A stretch of DNA of 12,314 nucleotides from Phellopilus nigrolimitatus (taxonomy: Eukaryota > Basidiomycota > Agaricomycetes > Hymenochaetales > Hymenochaetaceae). Position 1 is the stretch's first letter; the number at the start of each line of letters is the position of its first letter. Shown here piece by piece: positions 1 to 7,088 of this stretch. The notes beneath the pieces were generated by a model. That model worked only from the letters and a program-made list of their open reading frames with translations, was not told where the DNA came from and did no database searches. Made by a program: the position numbers and the translations under genes. The stretch lies in contig JAJOHG010000598.1 in NCBI GenBank assembly GCA_021029095.1, forward strand, positions 1-12,314, written 5' to 3'.

Positions 1-164
1 CTTATTTTATTTCGAAAAGGGAAGAGCGCAAGCAGAGCAAGATCGCATTAAATATCGGCGCAGGCGCAATAACACACGGACAGCTACGTGTAAATATGCA
101 GTGAAACCAAACATAAAGAAAAGGACAAGAAATTTTTGAAGAGAGGTGCCCGAAAGGCAACTAA
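1..164 (-). other. 3' untranslated region of the DinB-like gene
   Basis: This stretch follows the stop codon of the minus-strand gene ending at 165. It is much more AT-rich than the coding exons beside it, as expected for a 3' UTR. On the minus strand an AATAAA hexamer lies at 11..6, about 155 nt past the stop. I see no coding potential here. Confidence 0.5.
6..11 (-). terminator. candidate poly(A) signal AATAAA for the DinB-like gene
   Basis: The plus strand reads TTTATT here, so the minus strand carries a perfect AATAAA about 155 nt downstream of the stop codon at 165-167. Fungal poly(A) signals are loose, so the assignment rests on position and strand only. Confidence 0.4.
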
Positions 165-1060
165 CTAGACTTTCGGTTTCGCGAGGGGCGCTTCGGAGCC
201 CCGGTGCAGGATGGTCGAGGGCGCGACCCCGAAGGAGTCGTCCAGTCGTATGCCCTGCAGTTCGAATCAATCGTCAGAGGACCGCGCAAAATTGGGGGGG
301 GGGGGGGGGAAACATCGGACTACACGCACGAGCTCGCCAGCAATAACCCGCACCTGGTCCAAAATCCAAGTCAGACAACAACACGCCAAACCCAAAACAC
401 GAAGGGAAAAATAAAACAAACAAAACGCACCATCGCCCAATGATGCACGGCATGCAGCGCGCAGAACCACAGCTGCAGGGCTCCCTTCAGCACACGCGCA
501 CAGCTCAGCAAAAGCGGAGACACACGCACCTCGCGCCCAAAGGTCGTCTCGAACGCCTGCGGGTGCGGCGTGCGCGCGTGCAGCGCGAGCGGCGCGCCGC
601 GGCGCACGCGCGGGGCGACGCGCTGCAGGCGCGCCGCGCACTCCTCGAGCGCGGCGCGCGCGGCGCGCTGCCCTCCATCGGCACGTCGCGGCGGCGCGCG
701 TCGTAGTCCAGCGTGCGCGCGGGCGCGGGCGCGGGCGCGCCCTCGACGCTGTCGAGGAGCAGCGCGAAGTGGTCGCGCGCGTGGCGGAGGTGCTTGCCTG
801 AGCACACACGGGGTTCACTCGCGTGGACAACGGGCGGGGAGGGGGAAGGACGCACCGATGGTGGAGCCGGGGATGTACCTGGAGGCGAAGACGAGCTGCG
901 CGTCCTCTACGAGGCTGTCGGCGACGAGGTCGCGCGCCTGGCGGAGGTAGGCGACGGACACGGCGAGCAGGGCCTCGAGGTCGGCGTCGGCGTCGGCGTC
1001 GCCGTTCTGCTTTGCGCACCCGGCGGCGCCGTTTTGCTTCGCGGACGTGGACGCGGACAT
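165..1060 (-). CDS. DinB/YfiT-like putative metalloprotein, with an apparent frameshift
   Basis: Minus-strand gene in five exons: 1060-856, 797-530, 472-431, 353-330 and 254-165 (stop TAG). All four introns (58, 57, 77, 75 nt) begin GTGCGT and end AG. The product is about 208 residues, read with one dinucleotide removed (see below). The first conserved block is STIGKHLRHARDHF, with His71, His74 and His78. A later block, LWFCALHAVHHWAM, brings further His residues, followed by VRVIAGEL and DDSFGVAPST. The pattern fits the DinB/YfiT four-helix fold, where a His triad binds a metal. The substrate is unknown, so no reaction is proposed. Exon 2 changes frame near 650-668, between the DYDxRxRD block and the ALEECAARL helix. 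Removing one CG from a (CG)n run restores the frame, so this is either an assembly or sequencing error or a real inactivating slip. Start: the ATG at 1060 is the first ATG after a TATA-like site. A Gly-Asp-Ala repeat precedes the domain. Confidence 0.72.
255..329 (-). other. intron 4 of the DinB-like gene, holding a homopolymer
   Basis: The donor GTGCGT (329..324) and acceptor CTGCAG (to 255) bracket 75 nt. Splicing joins the codon for Leu of VIAGEL in phase 0 to GIRLDD. The intron contains a run of 16 G on the plus strand (C on the sense strand). Confidence 0.75.
294..309. repeat. poly(G)16 homopolymer
   Basis: Sixteen consecutive G residues on the plus strand, inside intron 4 of the DinB-like gene. 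The length is likely to be polymorphic and is a known weak point for sequencing. It could also stack as a G-quadruplex. Confidence 0.95.
330..353 (-). other. 24-nt exon 4 of the DinB-like gene
   Basis: This short coding exon encodes VRVIAGEL in phase 0. It is flanked by an acceptor ACCAG (ending 354) and a donor GTGCGT (starting 329). The peptide continues the helix after the HAVHHWAM block, which supports its inclusion. Confidence 0.75.
980..1000 (-). repeat. GCCGAC hexanucleotide repeat coding (Asp-Ala)n
   Basis: Alternating GAC and GCC codons give DADADAD at residues 21-27 of the DinB-like protein, before the folded domain. A longer version of the same repeat sits in TRAX exon 2 at 4894-4926. 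Confidence 0.85.
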
Positions 1061-1117
1061 GGCTCGGGGAAGTCGGACGGGGGGTGGGTGGGAGCTCGAG
1101 CGCAAAAACGGGGGCGG

Positions 1118-1124
1118 CTTATAG
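1118..1124 (-). promoter_or_regulatory. TATA-like element of the DinB-like gene
   Basis: The minus strand reads CTATAAG here, 58 nt upstream of the ATG at 1060. A start site about 30 nt downstream would leave a 5' UTR of roughly 30 nt. The call rests on motif and spacing only. Confidence 0.4.
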
Positions 1125-1334
1125 TAAAGTTAGAGGACGAGCCTTGGCGTCATGCATGCATGCGCACACGGCGTGGTGCCCCATGCCAATATTAATTTCA
1201 ATTCCGGGACTTACTCGGGAGAGAGCAGGGCTCCCGACCCATCCACCAGTCCGGTGGCAAAAAAAAAAAACAGACGCCTTCATTTCCCTCCTCCTGCAAA
1301 GCTAGCTACATACACACATCCCCCGGCGCTACAC

Positions 1335-1352
1335 GCCGCCGCCGCCGCCGCC
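1335..1352. repeat. (GCC)6 trinucleotide repeat
   Basis: Six perfect GCC units in intergenic DNA between the BTG/TOB and DinB-like genes. It does not fall in a supported reading frame. Confidence 0.85.
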
Positions 1353-2191
1353 ACGCACGATGTACGCCGCACGCACGCATACATGTCCCTCCTCCAAATT
1401 TCGGACAGCCCAAATCTAAGCTAAGCCGCCCGAACTCAAGGCGAGGTTCTCCTCTCCCATGCCCTTGCCCAGAGTCCCGCGCCACAGCCGCCCTCGAAAG
1501 GGTGCGAGCCGTTCGCGGGCGGTCCCCGGTGAGAGACAGGAGAGCGGTGCTGCACCCCGGCTTTCCGTCGTCGTCGGGCTGGTGGAGAACCAGAGACATT
1601 CGAGCACAGTTTTTCCTCCCCACTTCGATTAGTCAGAATTGCCTAAAACGCGAGGTACTTATTTCATTACGGCTGCACACGGACTGAAGGCCAAGGGAAG
1701 GGTGCTTGTATTATATACTGCAGTATAATGCCACTATGCTATAGAAAGATGCTTGCGTTGTCACAAATTGTCCCAAGGAAAAGAAGTGTCTGAAGATGCT
1801 AAGAGGGTAAATAAAAATGAAGACAAATTGCTGAGAGGAGAGAGAGAGGAAGAAAGGGAAAGAGGGAGTGGATGCTACACATTCGGTGCCTGGTGGAACA
1901 AATAGTGAACACGGATGTTGGGGGAGAAAAAATACGGAATATGAATGTTGCGCGTGGGGGGAGGGTGCAATGCCGGTCAATGAAGAATGAGAATGAAAGA
2001 TTAGGCTAGAAAGATTCACAGATGTGCGAGTAGTGTAGGTCGTCGTCGTCGAAGCTCGGAGTCAGGATGTCGTGAAAAGAAGCCGTCGTGGTGTTTCGTG
2101 CAACGAACAAAAAAGTGAGAAAAACAAATGTGGTGACCAAAAAATGACCCAAAACGAGGGACTGGAGAAACCGAGAATGGCCCACACGCTC

Positions 2192-3163
2192 TCAGAATCG
2201 GCGGGGCTTTTGGCTGCCAGGGGCGGCGGCGGCGGCGTGCGAGTTCTTCGCGGGCGCGGCGCCGAGCATGACCCCGCCGGTAAGGACGGTCGTCTTCCCG
2301 CCGTCGTAGGGCGTCACCTCCGTGCGGGTCGTGTCGACAAAGACGCGCGCCGCGCGCGTGCGCTCGCGGCGCGACTGCTTCGAGGCGACGGAGGACGCGG
2401 GGGCCGAGGCGGAGGATGCGGTGGTCGCCACGGACGAGAGCGAGGCGCACGAGGACATGGACTCGTCGGAGAGGAAGGAGAACGCGGAGCTGGACGCCTC
2501 CGACGAGCGCGAGGACGAGCGCGAGTGGCCCAGCGCGGCGCGCGCGGGCTTGGCCGGTGCGGTGTCGATGAGACTGGCGGCGGGGAACGCGTCGACGACG
2601 GGCGTCTGCCAGGTCGGCGCGAGCATCTCCTCTGCGAGCATCTCGAAGAGCGCGTCGTCCTCCGCGGCGTCCTCCTCCATGAGGCGCTGCGCGAGGGTCT
2701 TGGACGGGCGGGGCGCCTGGAGCGCGCGCGCGGGCGGGACGCGGGCGTCGCGCGCCTCGGACCAGACGACGTGCCTCTCGGGCTGTGCGCCCCACGCGTG
2801 CGCGTGCGCGTGCGCGGGGGGCGGGACGCGGACGGCAACGCAGCCGGGGTCGACGAGGAGGTCGAACTCGGCTGGGACGAGGAGCGGGGCCCAGGCTGCC
2901 CAGGGGACGGCTGCGGCGAGGCAGGCCCTGTAGACGGGGCGCGGGGGGAGGGCGTCGGGGGCGAAGGAGAGGACGCGGCGGCCGGCGCCTGCGTGGGGCT
3001 CTGCGGGGACCCAGGAGGCGACGAAGGCGGCGGCGAGGTGGGCCTGGAGGGCGGCGTGGAGCTTGGCGAGGGTGTCGGCGGGGAAGCGGGTGGCGAGGGG
3101 CCGGGTGAGGTAGGTGACGGCATGGGCGACGGTGACTGCGAGGCTGGTGGACAGGACGGACAT
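2192..3163 (-). CDS. BTG/TOB-family anti-proliferative protein
   Basis: Uninterrupted 323-residue frame, ATG at 3163 and TGA at 2192-2194. Residues ~10-113 match the BTG domain. Box A, near residues 44-68, includes WVPAEPHAGAGRR (compare WFPEKPxKGSGYR in animal BTGs). Box B, near 94-113, includes LLVPAEFDLLVDPGCVAVRV (compare LPSELTLWVDPYEVSYRI). In animals this domain binds the Caf1/Pop2 deadenylase of Ccr4-Not and promotes mRNA decay; the same role is inferred here. The tail is low-complexity: an acidic MEEDAAEDD segment (~162-170), a Ser-rich stretch (~214-263), a basic SRRERTRAAR patch (~264-273), then a cleaner TEVTPYDGGKTTVLTGGVML block (~281-300) that may be a fungal-specific motif. 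I see no clear PAM2 poly(A)-binding-protein motif. No intron is needed. GC-biased codons match its neighbours. Confidence 0.85.
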   Translation of the reverse strand: MSVLSTSLAVTVAHAVTYLTRPLATRFPADTLAKLHAALQAHLAAAFVASWVPAEPHAGAGRRVLSFAPDALPPRPVYRACLAAAVPWAAWAPLLVPAEFDLLVDPGCVAVRVPPPAHAHAHAWGAQPERHVVWSEARDARVPPARALQAPRPSKTLAQRLMEEDAAEDDALFEMLAEEMLAPTWQTPVVDAFPAASLIDTAPAKPARAALGHSRSSSRSSEASSSAFSFLSDESMSSCASLSSVATTASSASAPASSVASKQSRRERTRAARVFVDTTRTEVTPYDGGKTTVLTGGVMLGAAPAKNSHAAAAAPGSQKPRRF

Positions 3164-3178
3164 GGTAGACGGTAGACG

Positions 3179-3247
3179 GGAGTGTGGGTGTAAGTGTGGG
3201 TGTGGGTGTGTTGTGGGTGTGTTGAGTGTGTGTTGTGTGGGTGTAAG
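3179..3247. repeat. GT/CA-rich imperfect repeat in the BTG/TOB 5' region
   Basis: The plus strand is an irregular mix of GTGGGTGT and GTGTTGTG units beginning about 16 nt upstream of the BTG/TOB ATG. The mRNA would carry the CA-rich complement. At least four GGG runs on the plus strand allow a long-looped G-quadruplex in the template strand. Confidence 0.75.
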
Positions 3248-3860
3248 GGATGGAGGGAGAGAGGAACAAAGGGGCGTTAACTTTAAGAGAAGGGGAAGGG
3301 GGCGGGAGAGCGGACTCGGATTAGATGATCGACCTGCGATGTGAGCGAATTGGGGAGAAGAGCTGCCTGGGTCTTCTCGGTCGTGGCGAATGCGAAGGTG
3401 TTCGTGAAAATGTCAATGCAAATGGGGAAAATAAGAATGATAAAATGCTGGCGTTGGTGCTGGCGTTGGTGCGAAATGCTAGTGAGGAAAAGAAACTGGG
3501 GGGGAACATTAAGCAAATGGACTATGTATGCGTGCAAAGGCTGCGGCGAGCGGCTTACATATGTATGACTCTGAGGCTGACGGGAGCAAACGAGGAAACT
3601 AGTCCAGTCAGTCCAGGTGCAAACCAAGCATCAAGCGCTAAGTACTACTCACAAAGGACGACGTGAAAGCAGAATGGACAAGCAGACTGGGGGTCATCTC
3701 CCCGCCCATTCTCTCAGCCTCTTATACCCATACCCCGCGCTGCGCCCTCTTCGCGAGCCCTCCTCGCGCAACCGTGGCGACTTTTGTTCTTTTCAAATCC
3801 GGCACGCGCGTCCCTCCCAGAGTTCCAGACGCGGCGCACCGCCTCACTAGGCGCGCCTTC

Positions 3861-3866
3861 TTTATT
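3861..3866 (-). terminator. candidate poly(A) signal AATAAA for TRAX
   Basis: The plus strand reads TTTATT, so the minus strand has AATAAA, about 143 nt past the TRAX stop at 4009-4011. Position and strand fit; nothing else supports it. Confidence 0.4.
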
Positions 3867-4008
3867 GTCTTCGCCCCCCTTCTCTTTGTTTTTTTGTACA
3901 ATAGGCTTGTATTTCCGTACATCTATGTATGCTTCCGTGCATCGTGGATACGCACGTCGACTCACAATAACACGGTGTGAGCCATCATAACGCCTCCCTA
4001 AAGAGAGC

Positions 4009-4892
4009 CTAGTATTCCTCATACGTCGACTCGCTCGCCTCCCCTTCATACCCCTCCGTCCCCATCCCCGTCCCCCGCCTTCTCACATCAGACACGCACC
4101 GCTCCACAATATCAGCCAGTATCTCCTCCGACCCCGCGTACTCCGACGCCCGCACCGCCATCGCATACGCCGCTGTCTTTCGAGTCAGAAACGCGCATAC
4201 ACCCAGCCCGCGCGGCACTCACCGTCCTCGATCTTCAGCAGCGACTGCGCCGTCACCGCCTGCTTCTTGCCCAGGTTCTTCACGTACGGCGTGAACCCGT
4301 CAAAGTCTGCGCCCCCCAAGAAAGTGCAAATAGAAAATGCAATTTCAGATCAACAACACACTTTGCTTCCGCAAACACTCCAAACGCAAAACCACGACAC
4401 GCACCCGCTTTGCAGTCCCGCACAAAGTCGCTCACCTCGCGCGCCTTCGTCCGCCCGCCGCGCCGCGAGATCGCCGTGATCGCAAAGCGCATCAGCTCCC
4501 CCGTCAGGTCCGACACGCCGAGCAGGTACTCCTCGAGCGAAACAGGGAAGAACTGCGCGCGCACAGAAATTAGATTAGTTGTATAAAAATAAAAATAAAA
4601 AACGATAATAGCAATAATAAGATGAAAAAAACGGAGCGCCCAGCACGCACCGCGCCGTCCGCATCGCTCAGCGACGCCTGCACCTCCGCGCGCGAGACCA
4701 GCGCGCCCCGCTCGAGGTAGTGCGCAAACGCCAGCGCCTCGATGTACTCCTGCAGCCCGGGCGACACCGCGCCCTGGTACCGCCAGAACCGCGCCCCCGC
4801 GAGGTCCGCGCGCATCCCCCGGAAGAGCGCCTGCACCCCCGCGAGCTGCGCGCGGCCCTGCGCACCCGCGGCGGCGAGCGGCGGCGGTGCCG

Positions 4893-4924
<32 letters not shown>

Positions 4925-5216
4925 TCGCCTGCTGCGCCGCAGCCGGCGGCGGCGTCCTCGGCGGCGAGCCGGTGCAGGAGGAAGATCGTCTTCTTCGAGA
5001 GGATCGTGATGTCCCGGCTGGCCTGGCGGGCAAGGGAAAAAAGGCGTCAGCCGTCGGCGCGGCGGCACGCGCAGGCGCAGGCGCGAGACGCACCTTGATG
5101 AGGCGCTCGCGGCGGTCGTTGTGCTCGTCGAGCTCCGCGCGGAAGCCGTCGAACGCGTGCACGATGGCGGCGCGCGAGCCCATCGTGGCGCCGCTGCTTG
5201 TGCTGGGCGTTGCCAT
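4009..5216 (-). CDS. Translin-associated factor X (TRAX) homologue, C3PO RNase subunit
   Basis: Minus-strand gene in five exons: 5216-5094, 5022-4651, 4552-4405, 4306-4223 and 4172-4009 (TAG), 296 residues. Introns are 71, 98, 98 and 50 nt; three donors are GTGCGT and the last is GTGAGT. Family landmarks run in order: FRAELDEHNDRRERLIK (25-41), ASRDITILSKKTIFLLHR (42-59), GLQEYIEALAF (130-140), EEYLLGVSDLTGELMR (172-187), AAYAMAVRASE (243-253). TRAX and translin assemble into C3PO, an octameric RNase that clears passenger strands and tRNA fragments. TRAX carries the acidic active site; by the family pattern Glu133, Glu136 and Asp180 (with Glu184 nearby) are the catalytic candidates, and all are present. 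SKKTIFLLHR marks it as TRAX rather than translin. A Gly/Ala/Asp-rich insert (~62-98), with an (Asp-Ala) repeat, makes the early part longer than in animals. The start is uncertain: Met12 (5183) has the better context. Confidence 0.9.
4894..4926 (-). repeat. GCCGAC hexanucleotide repeat coding (Asp-Ala)n in TRAX
   Basis: Codons GAC and GCC alternate to give DDADADADADA at residues 74-84, in a loop between the first two conserved TRAX helices. It is probably unstable in length and is unlikely to affect the catalytic core. Confidence 0.85.
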
Positions 5217-5218
5217 GT

Positions 5219-5229
5219 ATTTATATATA
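5219..5229 (-). promoter_or_regulatory. TATA-like element very close to the TRAX ATG
   Basis: The minus strand reads TATATATAAAT, ending only 2 nt before the ATG at 5216. If it is a working TATA box, transcription would begin near 5190-5205, after that ATG, and translation would start at Met12 (5183). Confidence 0.45.
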
Positions 5230-5259
5230 TCTATAGTAGAGACGTGTGTGCGCGACTCG

Positions 5260-5276
5260 GAATGTTCGGAATGTTC
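5260..5276. promoter_or_regulatory. tandem GAATGTTC pair, heat-shock-element-like
   Basis: GAATGTTC occurs at 5260-5267 and 5269-5276. Each copy is an inverted GAAnnTTC pair as bound by Hsf1, but the copies are 9 nt apart instead of the ideal 10, so this is not a perfect extended element. Confidence 0.35.
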
Positions 5277-5316
5277 GGATGTGCAGGCCGTTGCGACCGC
5301 TTTGGATCGACGTACT

Positions 5317-5330
5317 TACATGTACATGTA
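5317..5330. promoter_or_regulatory. 14-bp perfect palindrome TACATGTACATGTA
   Basis: The sequence equals its own reverse complement over 14 bp and lies near the TRAX end of the shared upstream region. It may be a dimeric transcription-factor site; no factor is identified. Confidence 0.4.
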
Positions 5331-5463
5331 CGTGCTGCGGACTGTGTGTGATTTCAGCGCTGCGCTGCGCGTCGTCCCATCCCGCCCTCTTGTCTGCGAG
5401 CTCGCCCCCGCCGCCGTTGCTGTCGTCGCTCGCCCCCGCCGCCACCTTCTCGCTTTACATAAC

Positions 5464-5471
5464 TGACGTCG
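5464..5471. promoter_or_regulatory. CRE-like site TGACGTCG
   Basis: Seven of eight bases match the ATF/CREB bZIP palindrome TGACGTCA. It lies about 190 nt upstream of the HIT-gene ATG. One isolated motif is weak evidence. Confidence 0.3.
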
Positions 5472-5661
5472 GCTGCCAAGCGCTCGCTACGCCCGGTCAA
5501 CTTCTACATACAGCAAGGCGGCAGACCAAAGCCACTACACATACCACATTACGCCCCACGGCCGCCCTCGCCCTCCCCGTCGACCGTCGACCGGTCCATC
5601 CCCATCCCCAAGCCCTCGCCGCCTCTAGCCCGCCCGCCCCCAGCGGACGCCCCGCGCCACA

Positions 5662-7088
5662 ATGGCCTTCCCCAGCAAGAGCGGCTGCCCCATGTGCGGC
5701 ATCGTGAGCCGCGCCGCCGCCGCGCACGGCGCGCACGGCGCGCCGAGCTCGCCGCTCTTCTCCCCGACGACGGGCATCCCGCACATCCAGCGCCGCGGCA
5801 CGCGCGCGCGCCCCGACGACGCGCCCGACATCCTCTGGCGCGACGACAACTTCACCGTCTACCGCGAGCGCGCGCACCCCGTCTCCAGCCGCGCGCACCT
5901 CGTCATCGTCTTCAAGTGCGTTTTTGTTTTCTGTTTGAATCGTAAACTTTTTGCTGAACGGAACTTGTGCTGTCGTTGTTGCCGCCGTCGCTTCTTCTAG
6001 CTTGCACGTACCTTCACTATATATGCTCGTGCGTGTACTTCATCGCTACATCTCCCCACTTTCGAGCTAACAACGCGCCCCGCAGTCCTCCAGCGACGTC
6101 CCCCTCCTCATCTCCCTGCGCACCCTCGCGCACCGCTTCCTCTCCTCGCTCAGCGTGCAGCCGCCCTCGCTCTCGCCGATGCCCGTGCCCTCCTCGTCCG
6201 CGTCCTCGCCGTTCGCCAGCCAGCAGGCCGCGTCCGCGGCGCCGCTCACGCACGACCCCGCGCACGCGCAGTTCCGCGTCGGCTTCGTCGCGCCCCCGTG
6301 GAAGGACGCGCACATCCCCGTCAAGGACCACCTCCACGCGCACGCGTACGTCGCGCCCGCGGACCTCTGCGGCTGGTGGCGCGCGGTCGCGTACGGCCCG
6401 CTCGCGTGGTACGCCGTCGAGGACCTCATTGCGGAGATCCGGTGCGTCTCGGCTCCATTGCTGTCGTCCATATCCCCGTTTCTGCATTTTTCGCGGCCCT
6501 TCCATCTTCGTTTTATTTTTTTGCTGCATTCTTCTGCTGGCCGCTCCTGCTTTACTCGCCCCCATGGCATGACTAGCCGACGAGAAGACTTGAGCGCTCA
6601 GAATTATTTGGCTTGGCGGCATGCGCACATTTTGGCGCTCCCATAATTTTCTCGCACCTCTCACAGAACCCGGATCCTGACATCCCTTCTTCTCTCCCCC
6701 CAGTGAAGAAAGCACGAACAACCGCGTCAAGTCCGGGCACGCGAACAGGGGCGCCGCGCCTATCGACGCGATCCCCGACGCGGGCGCGCGGAGCGGGACC
6801 TCCGACGGGCTCGAGACGACGGAGGCCGGGCTCGCCGCGGGCGACCTCGAGGCCGGCGGCCTCACGCGCACGCCGCACACCGTGCTCGCGCCCGCGCCCG
6901 CCGCGCGCCTCGCCGCGCCGTCGCACCTCGACCTCAGCGCCACGCTCGGCACCGCGCCCGCGCCCGACCGGCGGACTCCGACGCCGACGCGGAGCTCGTT
7001 CGCGAGCGCGAGCGCCGGCGCCGGCTCGTCGCGCGCGAGCTCGAGCTCGGACAGCCGGTCAGGGTCGGCCAGGTCCTCGTCCTCGTAA
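5662..7088 (+). CDS. HIT-domain protein (HINT3-like nucleotide hydrolase/transferase)
   Basis: Plus-strand gene in four exons: 5662-5915, 6001-6028, 6086-6441 and 6704-7088 (TAA), 340 residues. Introns are 85, 57 and 262 nt, all starting GTGCGT. Phases agree: AA|C makes Asn85, and CG|T makes Arg213. The N-terminus has CPMC (Cys9, Cys12), as in HINT-type proteins. Next come DILWRDDNFTVYRE, RAHLVIVFNLHVPSLYML (the last ten residues from the 28-nt exon), and SSSDVPLLISLRTLAHRF. The histidine triad is HLHAHAY with His176, His178 and His180. HIT proteins cleave phosphoramidates or other nucleoside-phosphate bonds through the middle His; the substrate here is unknown. After the domain come GWWRAVAYGPLAWYAVEDLIAEIR and a long low-complexity Ala/Ser/Pro tail from about residue 240. 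The ATG at 5662 has a strong context. It could be grouped with aprataxin-like proteins, but I see no DNA-repair accessory domain. Confidence 0.85.
6001..6028 (+). other. 28-nt exon 2 of the HIT gene
   Basis: An acceptor CTTCTAG ends at 6000 and a donor GTGCGT starts at 6029. The exon completes Asn and encodes LHVPSLYML. It restores frame between exon 1 (phase 2) and exon 3 (phase 0), which no direct splice of 5915 to 6086 could do. Confidence 0.85.
6442..6703 (+). other. 262-nt intron 3 of the HIT gene
   Basis: The donor GTGCGT and acceptor CCCCCCAG join EIR to EESTNN in the correct frame, with a CTGAC branch-point candidate near 6676. It is several times longer than the other introns here (47-98 nt). 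I see no clear snoRNA boxes or ORF in it. Confidence 0.75.

Larger units (their letters stand above)
1061..2191. other. intergenic region: BTG/TOB 3' UTR and DinB-like promoter
   Basis: No gene could be supported in these 1.13 kb on either strand. The part next to 2191 is T- and CT-rich on the minus strand and is probably the 3' UTR of the BTG/TOB gene. The part next to 1061 should hold the promoter of the DinB-like gene, including a TATA-like site at 1118-1124. Other content: a (GCC)6 run at 1335-1352, an A12 tract at 1259-1270 preceded by two small hairpins (about 1216-1236 and 1241-1257), and a CATGCATGCATG tract near 1151. Confidence 0.6.
3164..4008. other. intergenic region: TRAX 3' UTR and BTG/TOB promoter/5' UTR
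   Basis: No supported gene lies in these 845 bp. Next to 4008 is the presumed TRAX 3' UTR, with an AATAAA on the minus strand at 3866..3861. Next to 3164 is the BTG/TOB 5' region, CA-rich and then CT-rich on the sense strand, with no clear TATA box. A 12-nt unit (tgctggcgttgg) occurs twice in tandem near 3446-3470. Confidence 0.6.
5217..5661. promoter_or_regulatory. bidirectional upstream region between TRAX and the HIT gene
   Basis: These 445 bp separate two divergently transcribed genes and must hold both promoters. On the TRAX side is a TATA-like run at 5219-5229. Further in are a tandem GAATGTTC pair, a 14-bp perfect palindrome and a TGACGTCG site. The HIT side is C-rich with no TATA box. 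The last bases before the HIT ATG give a good initiation context (CACAATGGCC). No ORF here is convincing. Confidence 0.6.

Noticed and set aside
250..275. GTTCGAATC, resembling a tRNA B box
   Set aside because: There is no matching A box, acceptor stem or cloverleaf around it, and it falls in an intron next to exon 5 of the DinB-like gene.
267..1019. A 250-codon open frame on the minus strand over the DinB-like gene
   Set aside because: It is Arg-rich read-through of another frame across introns. The spliced model explains the conserved blocks.
1306..1623. A 105-codon minus-strand ORF, and another at 1711-2019
   Set aside because: No family resemblance, low-complexity composition and no codon bias like the neighbours. 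They lie in UTR/intergenic sequence.
2006..2075. A coding-looking acidic segment on the minus strand (LTPSFDDDDLHYSH) just downstream of the BTG/TOB stop
   Set aside because: It could be an extra terminal exon, but I found no plausible acceptor before it and no good donor before the TGA at 2192. Treated as 3' UTR.
2016..3269. A 417-codon open frame on the minus strand and a 367-codon frame on the plus strand over the BTG/TOB gene
   Set aside because: Both are Arg/Pro- or Gly-rich shadows of the real frame, created by its high GC content. Only the 2192-3163 frame shows BTG boxes A and B.
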